Below are positions 28,601-36,360 of a stretch of 64,000 nucleotides of DNA, in pieces. The notes below the pieces were generated by a model that saw only the letters and a list, made by a program, of their open reading frames with translations, had not been told where the DNA came from and searched no databases. Both the position numbers and the translations under genes were made by a program. The DNA comes from Aliikangiella coralliicola. Its GTDB lineage: Bacteria > Pseudomonadota > Gammaproteobacteria > Enterobacterales > Kangiellaceae. Where the stretch lies: positions 495,501 to 559,500 of the forward strand of contig NZ_ML660164.1 of assembly GCF_007004725.1 (NCBI RefSeq), read 5' to 3'. The first letter of the stretch is position 1. Each line of letters begins with the position of its first letter.

Positions 28601-29656
28601 TGATTGGTCAAAGCCCGCTTTTAACAAGGTGTCCTCATTTAACAAGTGATGCTTAGACTGTTTCGCAAGTTCAAATAACACGTGAACCCTGTCTTCGGTG
28701 CTGGGGAGCGGGGTAAAACCCAGTATGGTTTGGTAATAGTGATCCAGATGTTTCCCTGTTAATGAATTGAGATGAATCTGCGCAAATTTAAATAGTCGGA
28801 TAAAAGCAATGTACAGCGCCATATGTGGTTTATGATTGGGCCAGTGATGAATGGCTTCACATAAATAAGTCGGGGCGTCATTGATTAGCTGATTTTGCGA
28901 CTGAAGGAAGCTACCTGCCCAGGAGAGCAATGTTTCGGCGGCTTTCTTAAACCGGATCAGAGCCACATTTCCCGCATAATCAAAAATAGTGTTGTCTTTG
29001 TCTGCTCCGTTTATCCAATCACCCAGCGTAAAAAGAGTACCACTGTTTGTGTCGTCCCAAAGTGATGAATAAGGTTGAGCGAATACTGCTTCTTGATCAA
29101 AACCTAATGCTTCCGGCATGACTGCATTGTCATCAAACCATACGTAATCCTGTGCGTAACGGTAAGCGCCGATTGTTCTTACTAGAATATCTTTGAGTTG
29201 CGATGAAACCAGTCGATAAAGATGCCGTTTAAATCCATCGTCTGATAAGATCTTTAAAACCCAGCTGTTGAATTCACTAGAAAGTTGAAAGATATAATTA
29301 AATAAAATTTCAAAAACGCCTGAGTTTTTCAGAGCATCCTCAGTCTCGGCTTCATCGATCTGGGCTTTCAGTTGATTAAATATTTTCTTGTAGTCGCGAT
29401 TATCCTTGTTCGCAACAATCGAAATGATCGAAGCAATGTCTCGGTCGAAAAAATCTTGCCAGTCGCCCGCAGCTTTATTTTGACCATCATAGTATTGTAA
29501 CTCTTTTGCGTAACTGGCCGCATAATTCATCAAGTCGGAAAGTGAGTGCTCGTCAATACGCGCATAGTGAGGATGCAGTTGGGACAGTCGTCGCTGAGGC
29601 TGACTGGTACCGTCTCGTATTAGCGGATTTTTTGTATTGCAAATTTCAATTTTCAT
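25670..29656 (-). CDS. eCIS baseplate J/gp6-like protein, Afp11-like
   Basis: A 1328-residue baseplate wedge protein. The C-terminal part has the gp47/gp6-type pattern: RVSERLRHKDRAITIWDYE, YVTVIVIPD, then KKRMTPFAARKLRVVNP and a beta-rich LEFTVAFHPEFD segment. The N-terminal 900 residues are an enlarged scaffold with mixed helical and beta regions and a Thr/Ser/Pro-rich linker near 870-910. The family connects baseplate wedge to sheath and spike. It starts with an ATG and overlaps the next gene by one base. It is long for gp6-like proteins but of the size usual in large eCIS clusters. Confidence 0.88.
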   Translation of the reverse strand: MKIEICNTKNPLIRDGTSQPQRRLSQLHPHYARIDEHSLSDLMNYAASYAKELQYYDGQNKAAGDWQDFFDRDIASIISIVANKDNRDYKKIFNQLKAQIDEAETEDALKNSGVFEILFNYIFQLSSEFNSWVLKILSDDGFKRHLYRLVSSQLKDILVRTIGAYRYAQDYVWFDDNAVMPEALGFDQEAVFAQPYSSLWDDTNSGTLFTLGDWINGADKDNTIFDYAGNVALIRFKKAAETLLSWAGSFLQSQNQLINDAPTYLCEAIHHWPNHKPHMALYIAFIRLFKFAQIHLNSLTGKHLDHYYQTILGFTPLPSTEDRVHVLFELAKQSKHHLLNEDTLLKAGFDQSGLPVQYKLNRELVVNKAKIKDIGDIKSVYIDRNEGQGYRIYSAPIANSKDGKGLEFSETEPKWKPFAEDQLNNGSLIDPENRTAELAEIGFAVSSALLDLREGKRTITLKIYTDAKPEESLSTDQIEVRLSGEKDWIDAEVLSFTYTSNYVLLKVELNSTQPPVFPFYDEVLNIQPFTPRNFYTRTGTQSSTSQSTPVMQVILLHDLENNQPFPYKNLKDLTVDSIDLKVEVEELKSLVVQSDLGTLDANKPFQAFGPRPVLGNTFYVGSDEAFRKPVTSMTLTGEWLDAPADFNQHYEHYFDFTELVKLNESFLKDVIDKSGRKDVTIDGLSKLESFDQISATFGTKLIFETPINEETLVADVSLLNKKAWEPQSTDPLFNVSDSQLEINFETSTDNSGKNIPYFDLNSEISELKQYKNDTQQGFIKLELSGPSDVFGHKLYSQVYAKKIVQLIKAPDTTILPNEPYTPVLNNLSLSYTAEVTLNLSEAADLAAGAFHHIYPFGTLNLSAASQSVSTPTNNQTVTSSLADSGTPTIPTVPATTLVPPAVNISQIKKTSLLPQFRTDVDEVSQENNGELYIGLTDATPPQMVTLFFQVAEGSANPELNKETIHWSVLQDNQWVTLNTKQISYNSTNELNQSGIISITLADTINNTASMLPDGKIWLKASVLKNTDAVSQLIEVATQVGEASFKNESNDDQFLASSLPGGSITKLTVKQSQIKKINQPYASVDGKAAESPSIFNTRVSERLRHKDRAITIWDYEKIVLQEFPDIFKVKCINHSTYLYERGENDFFTSEFAPGYVTVIVIPDLTNQNAINPLEPKTSLDKLDVIKSFLKKRMTPFAARKLRVVNPLYETIQLEFTVAFHPEFDPAMYLEILNQDIMEFLSPWAFFNTKHKEINFGGKVHRSILVNFAEERDYVDYITNFKMNQLTITKDEKGEEKETGQYDIEEATPTSARSIFVSHAQHLIKAGDNC

Positions 29657-29742
29657 AATTTGTTAATGCAATGTCTCAGCGTTAGTGGTTTAAGTAATCA
29701 TTGCCCCTTAATCAGGCAACTTGATTTTTTGCCTTCATCATT

Positions 29743-30156
29743 TCAAGGTATCGCGCTAGCACCTTCGTTAAGGTAAAAAGGCAACACAAAATTGTAGCGA
29801 GAGTTCGTACTTCGAATTCGATAATCCAAACTAATTGTCACCATTCCTTCTAGTGGCACTGATTCCAGGCTCACTTTATCCAACAAAATTCTCGGCTCAA
29901 AATAGAGAATGGCGGTTTTGATCAAGTCTTTGAGGAACGCGTCGAGTGATGAGTCTAGCGGTTCAAAAATATAATCTTTTAAATTGCTGCCGTAAGTTGG
30001 TTGCATAACGCGTTCGCCCAAGGATGTCGACAGTAAGATTTCCAGGCTGCTCTGAATATCTTCCGGTCCAGCGATCATTTCGACTGATTGGGTTTCTTTT
30101 TGAAATGTCGGTGGAAATCCCCAGCCGGTTCCTAAAAATGGATTGTCTTCGCTCAT
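29743..30156 (-). CDS. GPW/gp25-family baseplate wedge protein
   Basis: A protein of 137 residues that fits gp25/Afp9. It has GTGWGFPPTF near the N-terminus and the conserved gp25 core: EDIQSSLEILLSTSLGERVM, then PTYGSNLKDYIFEP. Family role: baseplate wedge component that helps initiate sheath polymerisation. The ATG at 30154-30156 is preceded by AGGA six bases upstream. A GTG codon directly before it is in frame but too close to that site, so the ATG is preferred. It lies between the PAAR gene and the gp6-like gene. Confidence 0.93.
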   Translation of the reverse strand: MSEDNPFLGTGWGFPPTFQKETQSVEMIAGPEDIQSSLEILLSTSLGERVMQPTYGSNLKDYIFEPLDSSLDAFLKDLIKTAILYFEPRILLDKVSLESVPLEGMVTISLDYRIRSTNSRYNFVLPFYLNEGASAIP

Positions 30157-30240
30157 CACTTTTCCTACGTTACTTTTCTTACGTTGTTGATTCGATAAAA
30201 AGCGGTCACTCGATCAAAACCAGTCACTTCTACAAAACAG

Positions 30241-30516
30241 TCAACCAATAATAACTGTCGGCTCGCCGACAGCGGCAGACGCACCACAAATACAAACGTC
30301 ACCAACGCGAACCGCCGGTTTGCCACCGATTAAAACTGTCGCACTTCCCATCGGAAACGGACTGGATGGAATATGCGGCGGCGGCGGAATAGGGCAGACG
30401 TGCATATCGCCGATCACGGAAGCTGGCATATTGCCAATGAGTACCGTCGCTTCACCGGGACCCACAATGGTTCCACCGTGGTTACTAACGTCTCCGACTC
30501 TGGCTGCTGGTGGCAT
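30241..30516 (-). CDS. PAAR-domain spike-tip protein (Afp10-like)
   Basis: A 91-residue protein made of one PAAR domain, starting MPPAARVGDVSNHGG. Two repeated half-motifs follow, ATVLIGNMPASVIGD and ATVLIGGKPAVRVGD, with Cys and His residues (HVCPIPPP, CICG) that bind the metal at the cone tip. The domain caps the VgrG-like trimer and forms the piercing tip. The ATG has an AAAGGA ribosome site. It is encoded between the spike and gp25 genes, so tip and gp25 are swapped relative to the Afp order. Confidence 0.95.
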   Translation of the reverse strand: MPPAARVGDVSNHGGTIVGPGEATVLIGNMPASVIGDMHVCPIPPPPHIPSSPFPMGSATVLIGGKPAVRVGDVCICGASAAVGEPTVIIG

Positions 30517-30556
30517 ATTTTTTTCCTTTGAATTTGGTAATTAATTTAACCATACA

Positions 30557-30585
30557 GTTGGGTTTCCTGCGTCTACCCAACCTAC
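30557..30585 (-). repeat. Short copy of the GTAGGYTGGGT dispersed repeat, forming a hairpin
   Basis: Arms GTTGGGT (30557-30563) and ACCCAAC (30575-30581) form a perfect 7-bp stem with an 11-base loop. The reverse complement matches the left end of the 6101-6241 element. It sits in the transcript between the spike and PAAR genes and could affect relative expression or mRNA processing. Confidence 0.6.
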
Positions 30586-30600
30586 GAAATGCTAGCCTTT

Positions 30601-30642
30601 TTCATAATTCATAATTCATAATTCATAATTCATAATTCATAA
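30601..30642. repeat. Six perfect tandem copies of the 7-bp unit TTCATAA
   Basis: Six identical TTCATAA units lie in the spacer immediately after the stop of the VgrG-like spike gene and about 85 bases before the PAAR start. Perfect short repeats like this slip during replication and so vary in number. Here a change would alter spacer length inside the operon, not a reading frame. Confidence 0.97.
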
Positions 30643-30644
30643 TT

Positions 30645-32393
30645 TTAATTTATCTGCACCAAAGACCCTTTCACCTTCGCCACTGCACTAGAAGAAACCT
30701 CTGCACCAGCTGAACCTTCAGCTTTAAACTCGGCCGATGCGGTCACGCTGCAATTAGTGCCCTCAATATTTGTGTCACCACCAGCGGTAATATTAATATC
30801 ACCGGGACTTTCAATGGTGATCCCGTCGGAGGTCATTTCAATTTTATTGCTGTTTTCATCTTCAATTAAAATCGAACCACTGTCGTCGCTTAACACAATT
30901 TTGTTACCGTTCGGCGTTTCGAGCGTGTAGCTGATTTCGTCGTCGTTAAAAATCATTTTCATTTCACTGCGGGTAACAAAGCCTTTTTCGTGGTTGTCGT
31001 CAGAGCCTGTAATGGGAGCTGGTTTTGCACTGCTATTGAGCATGCCTAAAACAATCGGATCTCTGGGGTCATCATTTAGAAACCCCACTAAGACTTCGTC
31101 ATCGATTTCCGGGCGAAAAAAGGCGCCGCGGTTTTCTCCTGCGTCCAGACTGGCAACTCGTGCCCATACGCCATCTCCATCGGGATCGATAATAGGTAGC
31201 GTCACTAAAATGCGGTCTTCTCCATCGGGATCCTCGCCAATTTGTTTACAGATACCTACTTGCAAACCACGGACGCCAGGTAATAATGCGGCGGCTGGGC
31301 GTTCCATCACATCGACTTTATCTGCAAACCAGTTTTTCGGCATGCCGAAGCGAATATCGGTAGTCCAGTTTTCTACGTCGAGTTGGTGGCGAACTGCTGT
31401 TATAAGGTGGTTGCCATTGTACCTGTCGCCAACGCCTGAAAAGCCAACGACTGTGCCTGGTTTTACTTCTCCGTATCCCTGGCAACGAGCTCTGCCTAAA
31501 GTTTTCGCCAGGCGGCTACGAAAAATTTTTGCGTCTGACCAGGACTTGAGTTCTTGATCGACAACCTTGCCTGAATGCCTCAGGTTATCAGCTTCATACT
31601 CAATCACTTGCGATAGATCGGAAGCTGATAAATTGCCGGCTTCTGCTAGCCCGGGATCAGTACCTTCTTCTTCGATAATTTCTTGCGCGCTATAGTCCCA
31701 TGAAAATCCTTTGCTGGTAGGAATTTGATTGCGGGCGTCCATTGAGGCTTCGAACTCCATTAAAGTTGAGCCGTAATTTAAATTGAGAACAGGCTCTTGT
31801 CCTGGGTCTGCTGCGCCAACTTTTAAAGTTCCATCTTCGGCGATAACCAGTTGACTATTTGCTTCGGCGCGCGTGAGTATAAAATCCCAATCGGTGCAAT
31901 TATATTGGACCATTTCCGGATGAGTCACTTCAGTTGCTTCAACTTCTGTGTCCAGGGAATAGGTACCGGCAATTTCGTCGATAATGTCGCTGTCGCTCAT
32001 TTCGCTAAAGTAACTACTATTGCGTGTGCCTGTCATATGAACAGCTTTGTCTTTACATTCCACTACCAGTTGTGATGGTTTATTTTTGCGAATTTTTAAT
32101 CCCTGACTGATAATGATTCCCTTGAATATTGAAGACTCTTCCGAGTGATAACCGGCAAAAACTTCTACTTCATTTCCGGGAACAAATACTTCAGAGTTAC
32201 TCACCGCAAAATCTTGTTCGGCCACATCGCCGTCCAATAAAATGATGGTCGCCGACGCAATTTTGTTGTACTCCTTGCGTATAATAATATTGCCGACATT
32301 GGTTTCGGGACTGATTTCGCTGCCGTCCACTTCAAGGGTGAAAGTGGCCAGATCGCCGGTCGCGGGTAGGGGAATTACACGTTCGTCACTCAC
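30645..32393 (-). CDS. VgrG-like central spike protein (Afp8-like)
   Basis: A 582-residue protein with the gp27-gp5 fusion layout of a spike. The N-terminal phage late-control D/gp27-like hub (about 1-370) includes FAGYHSEESSIFKGIIIS. A gp5 OB-fold (about 380-470) includes RILVTLPIIDPDGDGVWARV and DDEVLVGFLNDDPRDPIVLG. A C-terminal beta-helix needle with short repeats (GDINITAGGDTNIEG) completes it. It starts with GTG, which overlaps the preceding gene's TGA by four bases (GTGA), so translation is coupled. The protein forms the trimeric puncturing device below the tube. No C-terminal effector extension is present. Confidence 0.94.
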   Translation of the reverse strand: MSDERVIPLPATGDLATFTLEVDGSEISPETNVGNIIIRKEYNKIASATIILLDGDVAEQDFAVSNSEVFVPGNEVEVFAGYHSEESSIFKGIIISQGLKIRKNKPSQLVVECKDKAVHMTGTRNSSYFSEMSDSDIIDEIAGTYSLDTEVEATEVTHPEMVQYNCTDWDFILTRAEANSQLVIAEDGTLKVGAADPGQEPVLNLNYGSTLMEFEASMDARNQIPTSKGFSWDYSAQEIIEEEGTDPGLAEAGNLSASDLSQVIEYEADNLRHSGKVVDQELKSWSDAKIFRSRLAKTLGRARCQGYGEVKPGTVVGFSGVGDRYNGNHLITAVRHQLDVENWTTDIRFGMPKNWFADKVDVMERPAAALLPGVRGLQVGICKQIGEDPDGEDRILVTLPIIDPDGDGVWARVASLDAGENRGAFFRPEIDDEVLVGFLNDDPRDPIVLGMLNSSAKPAPITGSDDNHEKGFVTRSEMKMIFNDDEISYTLETPNGNKIVLSDDSGSILIEDENSNKIEMTSDGITIESPGDINITAGGDTNIEGTNCSVTASAEFKAEGSAGAEVSSSAVAKVKGSLVQIN

Positions 32394-33088
32394 GCGGATT
32401 TCCCTTTATTGGCTGCTTTTTGATTAAGCGGTGGAAAGAAAATCGACTGTCCAACTTCCAGGTTGCGAAAGTTGGCAAGGTTGTTGGCTTTAGCCACCTC
32501 AAGGTAATACTTTGAATCGCCATAAATTCGATAAGTCATCAAAGGCAAAGTGTCACCGCTTTTTACGGTTCTGATATGAGTTAGATCTGGAGAATTATTT
32601 CCTTCTTCGGCCACTCGAAGCGCATCGTCGATATTTTCTGCAAAAGTGGCGCTAACTTTTGCGCGCAGAGGTTTTCCGTCCGGTCTGAAAAGGTTGTAGG
32701 ATATTTCTGCGTTTTTTAAGACACATTTAGAAATTAGAGAACCCCAGGAAATTTTTAAGTAGTGGGGGCGGTGAATATCACCGTTGTTCTTGCCGGTAAC
32801 CACCAGGAAGTGCTCTATTTCGTCGGCCACTTCCTTCTTTTCTGAGGATACGCCGGTTCCATCAAATAAGAATTCGAAAGTGTATTCCTGGGGTTTTATT
32901 TTACCAAATTTTTGTGCGCTACCGGTTGTTCCTTGTCCCTGAACTGGCTGGTACTCGACTTCATACTTTTGTTTGTAAGTATTGGGATTAAACATTGCGA
33001 TAAAATCGCCACAGTCTGCTTTTGAGCTGTAGTCGAGCTTAGTGTAGGCTTCGATTTTCAGTTTTTTTAGCTGGCCGTTTTCTGTCAT
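32390..33088 (-). CDS. LysM-domain baseplate protein (Afp7-like)
   Basis: A 232-residue protein. The N-terminal 165 residues match the eCIS baseplate adaptor that precedes the spike gene (YTKLDYSSKADCGDFIAMF, PQEYTFEFLFDGTG). The C-terminal LysM domain (about 175-225) reads VKSGDTLPLMTYRIYGDSKY then NLEVGQSIFFPPL. In phage and Afp this protein (gp53-like) links hub and wedge; the LysM here is structural and does not imply peptidoglycan cleavage. It overlaps the spike gene by four bases. No catalytic domain is seen. Confidence 0.92.
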   Translation of the reverse strand: MTENGQLKKLKIEAYTKLDYSSKADCGDFIAMFNPNTYKQKYEVEYQPVQGQGTTGSAQKFGKIKPQEYTFEFLFDGTGVSSEKKEVADEIEHFLVVTGKNNGDIHRPHYLKISWGSLISKCVLKNAEISYNLFRPDGKPLRAKVSATFAENIDDALRVAEEGNNSPDLTHIRTVKSGDTLPLMTYRIYGDSKYYLEVAKANNLANFRNLEVGQSIFFPPLNQKAANKGKSA

Positions 33089-33191
33089 TTTAATTCCGGG
33101 TTATCGATAATTTCTATCTTGTTATCTGGTTCTAAATGTTTGATTCTGAGTCTTTGATTCCGAATGTTTGATTGCGAAAATCAGACACTGT

Positions 33192-33350
33192 TTACCGTTC
33201 GAGTTGATCTTTGAGTAACTCACTAATCTGTTCCATGCAGTCGGCAATAATTTCTTCTTTATCTGAAACCTCGCCCGAGGAACTCGCGTTTTCTCCCTGG
33301 GCGTCTTCTACATAGGCTTTGATTAATAATTCTCTTATTTCGACAGGCAT
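33192..33350 (-). CDS. Small eCIS protein, DUF5908-like
   Basis: A 52-residue open frame starting with ATG at 33348-33350 and ending in TAA at 33192-33194. It begins MPVEIRELLIKAYVED, the characteristic start of the DUF5908 family found in eCIS loci between tube and LysM genes. A Ser/Glu linker and an amphipathic helix, CMEQISELLKDQLER, follow. It sits between the second tube gene and the LysM gene on the same strand. Its role is unknown; a small assembly or baseplate accessory factor is plausible. It falls below usual length cut-offs and is easily missed by gene finders. Confidence 0.85.
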   Translation of the reverse strand: MPVEIRELLIKAYVEDAQGENASSSGEVSDKEEIIADCMEQISELLKDQLER

Positions 33351-33386
33351 GTTGTTACCCTCATGTTTTCAACAACGCATCATTTT

Positions 33387-33857
33387 TCACAGTTTAATTT
33401 TGGTGAAATACTGATAGCTGAGCTCTAGTGTTTCGACAACAATTGAATTGTCCATCGCTTTAAAATCGGAGACAGACCACTTGATCGGCCAGGCATTCAC
33501 GAAACTATAGGTATCTGCTAACGGTTTGTGCTCTTCGTTAAGCAATGTCACGTTAACGGTGGTCGGCGATTCCTCCGGCGTTCCCGGATTGGCTTCGATA
33601 TTTTGGATGGCGTTAGTGATCCATTTAACTAATTTAGAATCAACCAACAGCCCCCGTTTCAATACCAGGTTTGAATATTTCGCCCGAGTGGGAAGTCGGT
33701 GGGTGAAGCGGTTTTCACCGCCTTCTGTCACTTCTTCGGTACTGACTTCGGCACCCAGCCCGGAAACTTCCTGAAAACGAACATCGTTAATGTCGCTGGG
33801 TAAAAAACCAAACTCAACGCGAAAATGAAATCCCACCGGCGGATAGTAGCCGGCCAT
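33387..33857 (-). CDS. Tail tube protein, gp19 family (Afp5-like)
   Basis: A 156-residue tube-family protein. It starts with YYPPVGFHFRVEFG and has the family marks VRFQEVSGLGAEVSTEEV, LVLKRGLLVDS and VNAWPIKWSVSDF. Such proteins stack as hexamers to form the inner tube. It is slightly longer and clearly diverged from the adjacent tube gene, so it probably takes the Afp5-like position at the baseplate end of the tube. The gap from the upstream tube gene is five bases. Confidence 0.94.
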   Translation of the reverse strand: MAGYYPPVGFHFRVEFGFLPSDINDVRFQEVSGLGAEVSTEEVTEGGENRFTHRLPTRAKYSNLVLKRGLLVDSKLVKWITNAIQNIEANPGTPEESPTTVNVTLLNEEHKPLADTYSFVNAWPIKWSVSDFKAMDNSIVVETLELSYQYFTKIKL

Positions 33858-33862
33858 GGCGA

Positions 33863-34294
33863 CTATCCGTTTTCAATCGTCAGTTTTTCATGAGCGACCT
33901 CAATTGATTCAATCGCCACTTCATTGCCGGTGGATTTGAGCCCCGGTCCTTCCACTTTCACCGGAAACGCATTAATTGCTTTCCAGGTCATGACTGGTTC
34001 GTGGGCTTCGTTGAGCAACGAGATAATAATGTCTTTTCGCTCAACGGTATTCAGCGCCGTGGTATCAACCCAGTCGAAGAATTTATTGTCGGCGGCCAAA
34101 ATACCTTTCTTCATTGTCAAGTTGCCATACTTTGGGATGCCGGGCATTTTCAAGGCTTCGTATTGTTTGCTGTCGCCGTCTCGATATTCAATCATTTGTA
34201 TTTCGACGTTTAAGCCGGAAACTTCAGAGAAGGACATTTTTTCGCCGCCCCACTCAACCTGGTAGTGAAACGCCGGTAATGGATAATTAGCCAT
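33863..34294 (-). CDS. Major tail tube protein, gp19 family (Afp1-like)
   Basis: A 143-residue tube protein. It has YPLPAFHYQVEWGG, FSEVSGLNVEIQMIEYRDG, LTMKKGILAADNKFFDW and a closing beta strand, the usual pattern of Hcp-like tube subunits. It follows the sheath gene by 77 bases, the arrangement expected for the major structural pair. It is likely the main tube subunit, made in many copies. Confidence 0.95.
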   Translation of the reverse strand: MANYPLPAFHYQVEWGGEKMSFSEVSGLNVEIQMIEYRDGDSKQYEALKMPGIPKYGNLTMKKGILAADNKFFDWVDTTALNTVERKDIIISLLNEAHEPVMTWKAINAFPVKVEGPGLKSTGNEVAIESIEVAHEKLTIENG

Positions 34295-34371
34295 ACTTAA
34301 ATCACCTTTTAGTTAATAGTTTCTGAAGATATTCATTCTTTCGTTGTCTTATATTTTGCTACCCTGTGCCA

Positions 34372-36339
34372 TCAAGCTTCCGGTAGTTTGTGAGAGAACT
34401 TCAAGATGATAAATTCAGCCGGTCTCACAACAGCCATACCAATTTCTACATTCATGCGGCCTTCGAGAATATCTTGCGGCGTCATGGTCGTTCCCAGGCC
34501 CACGTTGACGAAAAATGCCTGATTCGGTTTCGCGCCCTGAAGTGCGCCATCTCGCCATTGTAGGGTTAAGAAATTCTCAATCATGGTTTTAACTTTGATC
34601 CAGGTGTTGGCGTCGTTTGGCTCGAACACTGCCCAGTAAGTTGATTTTTTGACAGATTCTTCAACCATATTAAAGAATCGACGAACTGATACGTAACGCC
34701 ATTCGTTGTCGTTGCCTGCTAATGTTCTGGCACCCCAAACTAAAGTTCCTCGTCCGGTAAATGCGCGAATGCAGTTAATTGATTTACCGCCGTTGACATC
34801 AACATTCAGTTCCTCCTGATCGATACTGTCAATATTTTCGGTTAAACCAACAACGCCGCTAACACTCACATTGGCCGGTGCTTTCCAGACGCCACGAGTG
34901 GAATCGACCATGGCATAAATACCGGCGATTGCGCCGCTGGGTGGCATGGTGGTTAACGATGTACTGAGTTTCTTAATAATATTTTTGAAAGTAGGGTGAG
35001 AATCTAACAAAGTATTTTCATAAGTTGATTCATAAGTCGTTGCTGATTCAACAATTTCAGCCACCGCAGCGTTAACGGCTTCAAAAATATCATTAATTTT
35101 GGATAAGCCATTCAATTGTTTTTCGGTGTTGGTTCCTGCACCAAAGATATCGTTGGCGGCGGGTGCACTCGCGCCAAATATATCACCCCAGTTCGCCGAT
35201 TCGGTTGGATCATAAGTGGTGTAAAGATTGTAACTACCAGTCAATGCAGTATCTGCGGCTCGGTCATAAGAAATTAAATCGGAGACAGTCGCTTTCAAAG
35301 AATTGGTAATGAGATCGCCGAGATTCGTAACCAGTTCACCATTGGTTAAAACAGCAGCGCCCGCAGACCAGGCGTCAATCTGATCAACAACACTATAAAT
35401 AAAAGTAAACAGCGCTTTATACTTAGTGGTATCAGGTGCGCCTTTGTAATCATCTAACAAAGTCGTGTATTTGGCTTTCAGTGTTTCTTCGGCGCCATTT
35501 AATGTATCAAGGTCGCCGCTAATGGTGTCTGCATCAGCGACTGCTTTGTCGATATTGGCGACAGTGGTTTTGACTTCGGCATCATCAGTTAACACATCCA
35601 TACTGACGACTGCGCCGCCGCGCATGACTTTTCCTTTGATATCTCGATAGCGAACGTCCAGCGAAAGATTTGTTTTCAGCCAGGGGGTATAGGCTGCACC
35701 ATATTTTAAGTAATTAATGCCGATTTTATTGCGGAACTCGTTGTAACCTTCTTCCCAGTCGAATGTCGGCGCTGTTGATTTGGATTCCAGCAGATCGAAC
35801 ACTGCGACTCTGTCTTGCAGTGTATTACATTGTTTTAGCGCTTGTTGTTGCAAGTCATATAAATCATCACTTTCTAATAACACAGCATCAGGAAATAAAA
35901 TAATGGTCGGCTCATCCTGTTTCTTTAAAACTGCCAATCCGCCATCAACATTGTTGAAGTGATCTTTAGAGATTGACCCTGTGTTATCTTTGTAGAGTCC
36001 GACAGAAATGATGTAACACTTACCGCCGCCGTTTTTAAAGAACATGCGCAATGCGTCATACATATAAAAATTTGAGGTCACATCGGTGCTCGAAACGCCG
36101 TTGTTTTCGTCTAGCTTAACCGAGTTAACCGCGACCGGTGGTGCATCGCCAAACAATTCCTGGTATTCCAACAATGATTTAACCCTCGTCGGCACCAGGT
36201 GTAAATCTTGCGGCGAAAACTCTTGCGCTTTTTCCGTATACCCGATGAAAGCTGGAATAGCCGTTTCAACTTGTGCAACGGAGGGAGGGAAGATCGATAT
36301 TTCTTCGACGTAGACGTCTGGCGTTTTATAACTTGGCAT
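34372..36339 (-). CDS. Contractile sheath protein with a large central insertion
   Basis: A 655-residue sheath protein, large for the family. The N-terminal sheath fold is marked by YKTPDVYVEEISIFPPSVAQ and AIPAFIGYTEKA; the C-terminal polymerising domain by RGTLVWGARTLAGNDNEW and a final strand RPAEFIILKFSHKLPEA. Between residues about 250 and 460 lies a helical, Ala/Thr/Asp-rich insertion with two FGA-type short motifs, probably an outer-surface domain. It is the only sheath gene in the cluster. The ATG has a good AAGGA ribosome site. It would form the contracting outer cylinder. Confidence 0.95.
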   Translation of the reverse strand: MPSYKTPDVYVEEISIFPPSVAQVETAIPAFIGYTEKAQEFSPQDLHLVPTRVKSLLEYQELFGDAPPVAVNSVKLDENNGVSSTDVTSNFYMYDALRMFFKNGGGKCYIISVGLYKDNTGSISKDHFNNVDGGLAVLKKQDEPTIILFPDAVLLESDDLYDLQQQALKQCNTLQDRVAVFDLLESKSTAPTFDWEEGYNEFRNKIGINYLKYGAAYTPWLKTNLSLDVRYRDIKGKVMRGGAVVSMDVLTDDAEVKTTVANIDKAVADADTISGDLDTLNGAEETLKAKYTTLLDDYKGAPDTTKYKALFTFIYSVVDQIDAWSAGAAVLTNGELVTNLGDLITNSLKATVSDLISYDRAADTALTGSYNLYTTYDPTESANWGDIFGASAPAANDIFGAGTNTEKQLNGLSKINDIFEAVNAAVAEIVESATTYESTYENTLLDSHPTFKNIIKKLSTSLTTMPPSGAIAGIYAMVDSTRGVWKAPANVSVSGVVGLTENIDSIDQEELNVDVNGGKSINCIRAFTGRGTLVWGARTLAGNDNEWRYVSVRRFFNMVEESVKKSTYWAVFEPNDANTWIKVKTMIENFLTLQWRDGALQGAKPNQAFFVNVGLGTTMTPQDILEGRMNVEIGMAVVRPAEFIILKFSHKLPEA

Positions 36340-36360
36340 ATTTTTCGTCCTTTTCTTAAA

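Noticed and set aside
32390-33088. Peptidoglycan-degrading enzyme based on LysM
   Set aside because: No catalytic domain; LysM occurs here in the baseplate protein at the standard place before the spike.
30241-36339. Type VI secretion system
   Set aside because: Spike, PAAR and gp25 are shared, but there is a phage-like sheath and LysM protein, and no TssJ, TssL, TssM or ClpV.
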